From a virus, in IMG/VR virus record IMGVR_UViG_3300000956_000015, positions 1 to 44,615 of that record: a stretch of 44,615 nucleotides of DNA; one strand, 5' to 3'. The notes under the pieces were generated by a model. The model ran no database searches. It saw only the letters and a list, made by a program, of their open reading frames with translations, and was not told the DNA's origin. Positions 39,621 through 44,615 of the stretch are shown piece by piece. Positions within the stretch are counted from its first letter, which is position 1; the number at the start of each line of letters is the position of its first letter. The position numbers and the translations under genes were made by a program.

Positions 39621-39863
39621 TCAGCGCGGCCCCTCGCGCTGCGGTCCGCCGGGCTTCGGCCCGGCCACGTCGGCGGCACGGATGCCCGGCCCGACGATCT
39701 CGATCCGCCCCTCGTCAAACCACTGCGCCGGCTCCAGTTTGCCGTCCTTGATCGGCGGCACCAGGTTGTACTGGTCGCAGCCGGTGATGAACTGCGAACG
39801 CCCGGTGATGATGCCTTGAAAACCGGTGACCTTGTCCTTGCCTTCCTTTCCTAACTCGATCAT
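39621..39863 (-). CDS. Small conserved phage protein
   Basis: An 80-residue protein, ATG 39863 with AAGGA 7 nt upstream. It reads LGKEGKDKVTGFQGIITGRS, then ITGCDQYNLVPPIKDGKL and AQWFDEGRIEIVGP. This strand-rich 'G-x-V-K/D-V-T-G-F-x-G-I-x-T ... C-x-Q-Y' pattern is widespread in small phage proteins. It is the last gene of the minus-strand operon and lacks the helical module of the others. Its end holds a hairpin (CAGCGCG/CGCGCTG) that may terminate the convergent plus transcript. Function unknown. Confidence 0.65.
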   Translation of the reverse strand: MIELGKEGKDKVTGFQGIITGRSQFITGCDQYNLVPPIKDGKLEPAQWFDEGRIEIVGPGIRAADVAGPKPGGPQREGPR

Positions 39864-39885
39864 GGGTGGTCCTTTTTGGTGGGGT

Positions 39886-40161
39886 TCAGGCGTTCATGGT
39901 ATTGGGCAGGCGCGGCCCGCCCAGCGTTCCCCACTTGCCCGGGTGAACGGCCTCGACGGCCCGGTACAGGGTGAGGATTTCCTGGGCGTGTTCTTCGCCG
40001 TCGATGTGGTGTTCCTGGCGCACGATGGTGAGGGCCGCCAAGTGCATGCTGATCACCAGCGCGGCGGCGTCCTCACTGCTGCCGGGGAGGAAATCCAGTC
40101 CGCCGCGCAGGCGGCGTAGGAGTTCGTCGCGGCCCTGTTCGTTGCGTTCGTCGCGGGTCAT
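39886..40161 (-). CDS. Array protein 11 (shared helical module)
   Basis: A 91-residue protein, ATG 40161 coupled to the previous stop (4-bp overlap). It is helical: RDELLRRLRGGLDFLPGSSE and AALVISMHLAALTIVRQE. The module LTIVRQEHHIDGEEHAQEIL lies near residues 45-65; its alanine is shifted by one compared with the other ten copies, so it is the most diverged. It ends GKWGTLGGPRLPNTMNA, unlike the rest. See the finding on the array. Confidence 0.7.
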   Translation of the reverse strand: MTRDERNEQGRDELLRRLRGGLDFLPGSSEDAAALVISMHLAALTIVRQEHHIDGEEHAQEILTLYRAVEAVHPGKWGTLGGPRLPNTMNA

Positions 40162-40529
40162 TGAATCGTCTCCAAACCGCGCAAGCGGAATTCGTTCATC
40201 GCCCCACGTGCCAACTGCACCAGCTCGTTGTCGGGGCGGGGGTTCTTCAGCACCTGCACAATCACGTCGTTGAGGATCGACAGGTCGACCTTGAGCGCGG
40301 CGTTGAGGCTCGGGTGGGTGACCTGGAAGGCGCGCACCGTGTTTGCGCGCATCTCTTCGGCCTCATCCTCGGTGATGTCGCCATCCCCCCGCATCACGCA
40401 GATGCCACGCATGGCCATGTCGAGCAGGGACACCGCGCCGACCTCTGTGGTGATGGGCATCAGGTTGATGATCGACTGCAGGCCGAGCAGCATCTTCTGT
40501 TTGTGGATGGCGTGGTCTTCAGTGTCCAC
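40158..40529 (-). CDS. Array protein 10 (shared helical module)
   Basis: A 123-residue protein starting with GTG at 40529 (AGAGGTGG upstream). Helical, with the module ICVMRGDGDITEDEAEEMRA near residues 43-62. The N-terminal helix IHKQKMLLGLQSIINLMP resembles those of the neighbouring copies, and a C-terminal extra part (PSLNAALKVDLSILNDVI) follows. It overlaps both neighbours, so it is translated as a unit with them. Confidence 0.7.
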   Translation of the reverse strand: MDTEDHAIHKQKMLLGLQSIINLMPITTEVGAVSLLDMAMRGICVMRGDGDITEDEAEEMRANTVRAFQVTHPSLNAALKVDLSILNDVIVQVLKNPRPDNELVQLARGAMNEFRLRGLETIQ

Positions 40530-40845
40530 GTTTGGCCACCTCTTCAGCGACCGACGCCTCGGCGTGGTCCATCAGCCCGGGGAAACGCTTGTCGTACAGC
40601 GCCTTGATCTCGTCGGCCAGCTTGTTGGCCTGGGCGCCGGTGAGCAGGCCCACCTCGGACATGCAGTTGAGCCGCCCGCGCACCACGCCGAGCAGGAAGG
40701 CCGCGCCGATCGGCGATTCGATCATCTTGATCAGCAGGGCGTTGTCGGTGACCGCCTTGATCTGTTGCTGCATCAGCTCGATCTGCTGCTGGACGGGGTC
40801 GTCGAGGTCGCTGTCATCGGGTACACGGGTCGGGTCGTCAGTCAT
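40519..40845 (-). CDS. Array protein 9 (shared helical module)
   Basis: A 108-residue protein, ATG 40845 with AAGGA 8 nt upstream. An acidic N-terminus is followed by QIELMQQQIKAVTDNALLIK and the most regular copy of the module, LNCMSEVGLLTGAQANKLAD, then EIKALYDKRFPG. This looks like a helical hairpin followed by a short amphipathic helix. It overlaps the next gene by 11 bp. Confidence 0.72.
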   Translation of the reverse strand: MTDDPTRVPDDSDLDDPVQQQIELMQQQIKAVTDNALLIKMIESPIGAAFLLGVVRGRLNCMSEVGLLTGAQANKLADEIKALYDKRFPGLMDHAEASVAEEVAKRGH

Positions 40846-40848
40846 GGT

Positions 40849-41058
40849 TCAAGTCCTTTCGGGTAATGGGGTGCGCGCTCGCGCGGTCAACGTGCCGGCC
40901 TCGCCGGGGCTCAGCGCCTCCTGCTGCCTCAGGCGGTGGATGGTCTTTAGGCACGAGGTCTGCATCGTCCGGTGCATGCTCGGCGGCATCTGCGGCAGCA
41001 GGTCAAGGGCACGGTAGAGGTAGGCCAGCAGGGCTTGGCGGTCGGGGTCATGGCTCAC
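40849..41058 (-). CDS. Array protein 8 (short copy)
   Basis: A 69-residue protein, ATG 41058 coupled to the upstream stop. It is mostly the module itself: LAYLYRALDLLPQMPPSM then IHRLRQQEALSPGEAGTLTA. It is the shortest member and seems to lack the final helix, ending in a Pro/Arg-rich tail (RARTPLPERT). It is 3 bp before the next gene. Confidence 0.68.
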   Translation of the reverse strand: MSHDPDRQALLAYLYRALDLLPQMPPSMHRTMQTSCLKTIHRLRQQEALSPGEAGTLTARARTPLPERT

Positions 41059-41930
41059 TCCGGGAGATTCACGGGGTGAGCGCGGTAGGCGGCGTGCACC
41101 CGGTCGGTCAGCGCTTCGGCCTCGACCGGGTCGATCAGCTGCAACTGCTGCAGGGTGACCACCACGGCGCGGCCGGCCATCAGCAGCCGGTACGCGCCGA
41201 GGCCGGTGGTCTGCGCCGGCAGCTGATCGAGCAGGTGTTCGAGGTGTTGTTGCAGCGCGGTGTGCACCGGGCTGGTGTCGATGGCGGTCAGGGGCGGCTC
41301 TTCCTTAGTAGCACTGCTATTAAATTGTTCGGGGTCGAACCGCACCGGGCCAACCAGGTAGTGGCGGGCCTGTTTCTCGGTAGTGCCCGGCGGCCAGGGC
41401 ACATACAGGTAATCGTGCAGGGTGCGCCCGTCCTCGGTGCGCCCTTCGTGCCAGTCGGCGACCTGCTCATCCAGGCCCGGGTCGGGGTGCGCCCGCAGCG
41501 CCGCAAGGTTGGTCTGCTCCAGCCCCGAGCCGGCGTAGCCGTCGACGTCGGTGTAGGCCTGGTGCCACGCGTGGTTCTCCAGCAGGGCCGCCTCCAGCGT
41601 GGCGATCCGCGCCAGGGCGTCGTGCAGCTGAATGTCGCGGATGACGGCGTCGTCGACCAGCTGTTCCAGCATGCGCTGCAGCGCCGTGTTGGCCTGCTGC
41701 AGGTTGGCAAGGTGGCTCTCGGCGTATTGGGCCTCGTCCAGCGTGCCCACGCCGGGGCCGAGGGGCTTCTGGTAGCGCGCCTTCATCACGGTCAGGCATT
41801 CCCCGTCGCCGCAGTAGGCGTAGTTGGTCAGGCCGAACCACCAGGTGGCCGGCTTGCCGCAGCCGGCATCGCAGGTGCCGGGGTTGGGGGCGTCGTCGGG
41901 GTACTCGAAACCGTCGACGGTCTTGATCAT
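41055..41930 (-). CDS. Array protein 7, fused to a phage Cys/coiled-coil domain
   Basis: A 291-residue protein, ATG 41930 coupled to its upstream neighbour. Residues 20-45 hold four Cys (C20, C24, C40, C45) in a zinc-ribbon-like set; about residues 65-115 are coiled coil; YTDVDGYAGSGLEQTNLAAL near 125-145 is the kind of segment found in Ea22-like phage early proteins. The last about 75 residues are the array module with VVTLQQLQLIDPVEAEALTD, followed by AAYRAHPVNLPE. This is a fusion of a common phage domain to the array module, which suggests the module is an interaction or oligomerisation unit. Confidence 0.75.
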   Translation of the reverse strand: MIKTVDGFEYPDDAPNPGTCDAGCGKPATWWFGLTNYAYCGDGECLTVMKARYQKPLGPGVGTLDEAQYAESHLANLQQANTALQRMLEQLVDDAVIRDIQLHDALARIATLEAALLENHAWHQAYTDVDGYAGSGLEQTNLAALRAHPDPGLDEQVADWHEGRTEDGRTLHDYLYVPWPPGTTEKQARHYLVGPVRFDPEQFNSSATKEEPPLTAIDTSPVHTALQQHLEHLLDQLPAQTTGLGAYRLLMAGRAVVVTLQQLQLIDPVEAEALTDRVHAAYRAHPVNLPE

Positions 41931-42349
41931 GTGTCACCCTCCAGCGGCAACGGCGGCAGTTCGCCGAAGCCCTCGGCCAGCTCCGGGCGGGCGGCCTTGA
42001 GGGCGTTGAGCAGGTTGGCGCTGTGCAGCACCGCCTCGCTGCGGGTCAGCACGTCGAGGGCGCGCAGCTCGTGGATCGACACCAGACACACCCAGCCTTC
42101 CTGCAGCACCTCGTCCTCATGCGCGCTGGCCAGACTCTCGGCCCAGGCGCGCAGCCGGTGTTCCAGGCGCTGCTTGAATTGCCGGGCGGTGGTGGCCGTG
42201 GGGCTGAGCGCCCCGGGGCCGAACAGGGCGGCGTGCAGCAGGCGGATGCGCATCTGCAGTTCCGCCTTGTCGATCCGCAGGTTGTCGACCCACTCTTCCA
42301 GCCCGGCGTTCTTCGCCAGCGCGTCGTACAGGGCGTCGTCGTCACTCAT
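41927..42349 (-). CDS. Array protein 6 (shared helical module)
   Basis: A 140-residue protein; ATG 42349 is coupled to the upstream gene by ATGA, so the longer frame is rejected. It is helical: DDALYDALAKNAGLEEWVDN, LQMRIRLLHAALFGPGAL, ARQFKQRLEHRLRAWAESLA. The module IHELRALDVLTRSEAVLHSA is followed by LLNALKAARPELAEGFGE. It overlaps the next gene by 4 bp. Confidence 0.7.
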   Translation of the reverse strand: MSDDDALYDALAKNAGLEEWVDNLRIDKAELQMRIRLLHAALFGPGALSPTATTARQFKQRLEHRLRAWAESLASAHEDEVLQEGWVCLVSIHELRALDVLTRSEAVLHSANLLNALKAARPELAEGFGELPPLPLEGDT

Positions 42350-42744
42350 GGCGCGTCGTCCATCGGCGCGTACAGCGCGTAATGCCCCAGCACCTGGCCG
42401 AGCAGGTCGGCGGCCTGCTCGGGGTCGAGCCACCGGGCCTGGGTCAGGCGTTCCACGCAGTGCCAGCAGATCACCAGGTTGCGCAGGGCGCTGGCCGGGC
42501 TCTCGGCGTGGCGAAACACCCCCGGCAGGGCCTCCAGCCGCGCCTGCATGCCGGCCACGTACTCGGCGCGTTCCTCGGCCGTGGCCAGTTCGCTGTTGGC
42601 CGGGAACACCCGGCTCACCAAGCGTGCGGCGTCCTTGAACAGCGCCTGCAACTCGGGGTCGAGCGGCCGGGCCTCGAAGCGTGCCTGCAAGGCGTCGAGG
42701 ATGGCGTCGGTGTCGCGGGTGACGATGTCTTCGATGGGGGTCAT
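42346..42744 (-). CDS. Array protein 5 (shared helical module)
   Basis: A 132-residue protein, ATG 42744 coupled by ATGA. N-terminal helices IEDIVTRDTDAILDALQARF and LDPELQALFKDAARLVSRVF precede ICWHCVERLTQARWLDPEQA, i.e. the module VERLTQARWLDPEQAADLLG. It ends in the tripeptide DAP at the stop, as do two neighbours. No catalytic residues stand out. Confidence 0.7.
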   Translation of the reverse strand: MTPIEDIVTRDTDAILDALQARFEARPLDPELQALFKDAARLVSRVFPANSELATAEERAEYVAGMQARLEALPGVFRHAESPASALRNLVICWHCVERLTQARWLDPEQAADLLGQVLGHYALYAPMDDAP

Positions 42745-43016
42745 GGCGCGTCCTCCGGCGGGGTCAGGAAGGCGTTGACGTAACGGCGCTGCAGGCGGAC
42801 CACCAGAATGTCGGCCTCGTACTGGCTGACCAACCGCTGGCCGATCATCTCGTTGACCAGCGTCTGCGCGGCCACCATCAGCGGCACCACCATGGTCTTC
42901 TCGTAGGTGGTCGGCATCAGGTCGAGGACCTTCAGGGTGTGTTCGAGGTGGTCGAGAAACAGGCTGCGCATGCGCACGCGGGTTTCTTCGGGGACGGCCA
43001 ATTCTTCGGCTTTCAT
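42741..43016 (-). CDS. Array protein 4 (shared helical module)
   Basis: A 91-residue protein, ATG 43016 coupled by ATGA. It reads EETRVRMRSLFLDHLEHTLK and TTYEKTMVVPLMVAAQTL, then the module VNEMIGQRLVSQYEADILVV, and ends with LQRRYVNAFLTPPEDAP. Fully helical apart from the ends. The junction bases GACGCGCCATGA are identical at this gene's start, its end and the next junction. Confidence 0.7.
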   Translation of the reverse strand: MKAEELAVPEETRVRMRSLFLDHLEHTLKVLDLMPTTYEKTMVVPLMVAAQTLVNEMIGQRLVSQYEADILVVRLQRRYVNAFLTPPEDAP

Positions 43017-43339
43017 GGCGCGTCCCCCGGTTTGCGACTGGCCGGGTCGTAGTCGACGTGGCCAGTGCAGTGCACGCCGTCCGGCGCCAGCGTCTCGCGC
43101 AGGGTCTGCTGGAACAGCTCGTCGATGTGCAGCGAGGTGGTCACCCGCAGCTCGCCCTGTAGCGACTCGGCAATCTCCGATGACCAGGCCCCGGCCTCGG
43201 TCAGCGCCAGCAGGTAGCCGAGGGCGAGGAAGCGCCGGTTGCTCGCCGCCTCCAGGGTCGGGGCGAGGCTGACAAAGCGGATCTGCTGCCGCGCCATGGC
43301 GTGCAGGCGCGTGCGTTCGTACTCGGTGTATTCAGGCAT
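43013..43339 (-). CDS. Array protein 3 (shared helical module)
   Basis: A 108-residue protein, ATG 43339, overlapping its upstream gene by 8 bp. N-terminal RTRLHAMARQQIRFVSLAPT is followed by RRFLALGYLLALTEAGAW and the module LLALTEAGAWSSEIAESLQG. The rest (ELRVTTSLHIDELFQQTLRE) is a helical extension. It ends DYDPASRKPGDAP. The conserved alanine is kept, but the module's centre differs from the other copies. Confidence 0.68.
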   Translation of the reverse strand: MPEYTEYERTRLHAMARQQIRFVSLAPTLEAASNRRFLALGYLLALTEAGAWSSEIAESLQGELRVTTSLHIDELFQQTLRETLAPDGVHCTGHVDYDPASRKPGDAP

Positions 43340-43682
43340 CGGGGGTGGACTCGGGTTGGGTCAGCACGCGGGGGATCAGCTCGGGACGGTAGCGGGCGTA
43401 CAGCGCCACCAGCTCGCCGATCATGTCCTTGGCCTGGTCCTCGCGCAGCAGTTGGTGGTCGAGCAGCTTGCGCAGCCGGCGGCTGACGCTGTGGTACAGC
43501 ACCACGGCGTAGTCCGCGTCGAGGTCGGGCAGGTCGATCAGGTCGAGCATGTCCGCCGAGTTCTGCGCCATCAGCAGCAGGCGGTAGTCGAGCCGACCTT
43601 GCTCGGTGCCCAGGTCAGGGCTGGCCAGCTGCGCGATCAGGTCGTTGAGGGCGGTGCGGGTCTTGGAGATGTCTTTAGGCAT
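43332..43682 (-). CDS. Array protein 2 (shared helical module)
   Basis: A 116-residue protein; ATG 43682 is used because the upstream gene stops 1 bp before it. It reads KTRTALNDLIAQLASPDLGT, LDYRLLLMAQNSADMLDLID, then the module LRKLLDHQLLREDQAKDMIG and ELVALYARYRPELIPR. The IxxLYxxxxP finish after the module is like that of the 40519 gene. Confidence 0.72.
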   Translation of the reverse strand: MPKDISKTRTALNDLIAQLASPDLGTEQGRLDYRLLLMAQNSADMLDLIDLPDLDADYAVVLYHSVSRRLRKLLDHQLLREDQAKDMIGELVALYARYRPELIPRVLTQPESTPDA

Positions 43683-43683
43683 G

Positions 43684-44004
43684 TCACTGTTCCTCCACAC
43701 GCATGTGCAGGGTCGCCACCATGCCGCGCACCTGGGCACTGTCAAAACGCTGGTCGAGGACCTTGTCGACGAAGGAGGTCAGCAGCAGGTTGAGCATCTG
43801 CCGGGCCTTGTGCGCGTCGTCGGGAACGATCACCCCGACCTGTTGCAGCACGTCGAGGCGGCCCTTGAGGTTCGCCACTTCGACGAGGGCTCGCAACGGG
43901 TCGGTCTGGTCGCACAGGGCGTTGAAGCGGGCGCCGAAGGTGGCGAGCGCGGCCAGCTTGGTGGCGTCGAGGGGCGGGGCGGACGGGTCGGGCGTGTGAT
44001 CCAT
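43684..44004 (-). CDS. Array protein 1, first gene of the operon
   Basis: A 106-residue protein with ATG 44004 and AAGGAAG upstream; the longer frame to 44148 is rejected for lack of a ribosome site. It is helical: LDATKLAALATFGARFNALC, LRALVEVANLKGR, the module LDVLQQVGVIVPDDAHKARQ, then MLNLLLTSFVDKVLDQRFDS. It heads the 12-gene operon, so the promoter should lie in the non-coding end region. Confidence 0.7.
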   Translation of the reverse strand: MDHTPDPSAPPLDATKLAALATFGARFNALCDQTDPLRALVEVANLKGRLDVLQQVGVIVPDDAHKARQMLNLLLTSFVDKVLDQRFDSAQVRGMVATLHMRVEEQ

Positions 44005-44155
44005 GGCACTTCCTTGCGGATGGTGGAGCGGGAATAGGCGGCGGCCCTGATCAAGCGTCGAGGGGGGCTCGACCGGGCTGCCGGGGCGCGGCACCAACGT
44101 GCAGCGTCGTTGCTGGTACGTGCCGCGCCGGAGGTAACGGTAGCACACGGGTGGA
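44005..44155 (-). promoter_or_regulatory. Leader of the array operon
   Basis: About 150 bp upstream of the first array gene, G+C-rich and without a convincing promoter. It separates the operon from the G-skewed region. No small gene was seen. Confidence 0.3.
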
Positions 44156-44500
44156 TGGGCGGGGAGTGGGGGGGTGGACGGGGGCTGTGGGGCGTTTCGG
44201 AGGGGTGATTCGGGGCGGATGGGGAGGGGGTTGAGGGGGGGAAGGGGCGGTTTGGAGGGGTTTGAGTGTATCGTTTTGGGTTAGGTTGATGATTAATGGG
44301 TGGCGTTAATTGGCATGGTTTTTTCCTTGGTTGCGGTCGTTTTCGGGGTGTTGTGCACTGTACAACTGGGATTTTGAGGGGGTCGAGGTTGGCGAGGGGG
44401 TCTAAGGTGAGCCTGGGATGCGCCGTTCGTCGGAAAAAGTGTGGTCGGGGTCCTTTTGGCTACTTTATTGGCATGATTATTGCCGAGAGCGTGCGTGTGT
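44156..44500 (+). other. G-skewed, C-poor region with quadruplex-type runs
   Basis: About 345 bp where the plus strand is dominated by G and T with few C. Runs GGGG (44161-44164), G7 (44168-44174), G5 (44180-44184) and GGGG (44189-44192) form a four-run quadruplex pattern; a second cluster lies at 44212-44260. An imperfect palindrome TTGTGCA-C-TGTACAA (44351-44365) resembles an XRE-type operator. The open frame at 44296-44502 has no ribosome site and is not called. Confidence 0.5.
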
Positions 44501-44519
44501 GAGGGTTGTTCACTTGGTT

Positions 44520-44582
44520 ATAAGCCTTATGCCTAACAATTCTAGTGTGCCAGTATGGGTATGCTATAGTTCTAGTGTACCA
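44520..44582. repeat. Direct repeats and palindrome near the window end
   Basis: A palindrome ATAAG-C-CTTAT (44520-44530) precedes two copies of TTCTAGTGT(G/A)CCA at 44540-44552 and 44570-44582, exactly 30 bp apart (three helical turns). This is a typical layout for a protein-binding array (repressor or partition-like). Confidence 0.5.
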
Positions 44583-44615
44583 CTCGCTCTTTAAAAAACC
44601 CTAGCTAGTCGAGTC

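Noticed and set aside
40866-42638. A 590-codon open frame on the plus strand
   Set aside because: Antisense to the coupled array genes; arginine/serine-rich composition typical of a shadow.
44296-44502. A 68-codon open frame in the G-skewed end
   Set aside because: No ribosome site, and its Gly/Arg-rich content follows from base skew.
30753-44615. Integrase and attachment site
   Set aside because: No tyrosine or serine recombinase motif and no tRNA-like core was found anywhere in the window.

Overview
The window looks like most or all of a tailed-phage genome (about 44.6 kb, G+C-rich) of the long non-contractile tail type, probably infecting a pseudomonad. The phage assignment rests on a complete head and tail gene set: GpA-type terminase, portal, S49 protease with nested scaffold, capsid, a tail tube candidate and a 2212-codon tape measure. 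The host guess rests on base composition, a CsrA/RsmA homologue close to the pseudomonad RsmA pattern, and many small proteins of types common in Pseudomonas phages. No integrase, transposase, polymerase, helicase, primase, tRNA or CRISPR was recognised. If the two window ends are joined, the reading frame cut at base 1 stops after nine further codons, which fits (but does not prove) a circular or circularly permuted genome.

Layout. (1) Bases 1-27276, all on the minus strand and read from right to left: packaging (26902-27276 hypothetical, 26328-26915 probable small terminase, 24523-26331 large terminase), head (portal, protease/scaffold, decoration-type protein, major capsid), connector and neck genes, tail tube candidate, a strong terminator/attenuator, chaperone candidate, tape measure, then tail-tip, hub and fibre proteins. 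(2) 27277-27492, a control region with paired CTTGCC/GGCAAG half-sites. (3) 27493-28135, two plus-strand genes converging on a minus-strand lysis cassette (28129-29689) with a GH108-type endolysin. (4) 29690-30752, over 1 kb without a gene but full of hairpins and terminators. (5) 30753-34082, a tightly coupled plus-strand operon led by a csrA/rsmA homologue. (6) 34340-36079, a second plus-strand operon: two small proteins, a VWA protein, a HicA-like protein and an XRE-type regulator. (7) 36161-37073, an A+T-rich array of imperfect repeats with a 54-bp period followed by a RepL-like plasmid replication initiator. (8) 37060-37543, a small minus-strand gene and a candidate small RNA. (9) 37681-39617, a second tail module on the plus strand (collar/fibre). 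(10) 39621-44004, a 12-gene minus-strand operon. (11) 44005-44615, a non-coding, strongly G-skewed end with repeats and palindromes.

Two things stand out. First, eleven consecutive genes of the last operon (39886-44004) carry one shared, gap-free 20-residue helical module with an almost invariant alanine. This looks like a tandemly expanded and diversified family with no recognised function. Second, the phage carries its own CsrA/RsmA-type translational regulator. Its own leader, the ribosome binding site of the next gene, and a hairpin over the ribosome binding site of the 27493 gene all resemble CsrA sites. The RepL-like initiator with phased repeats, an XRE regulator and no integrase suggest that the lysogenic form, if any, is an extrachromosomal phage-plasmid.

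Functions given below come from reading motifs, lengths and gene order; no database search was possible. Where only position supports a role, the entry says so.
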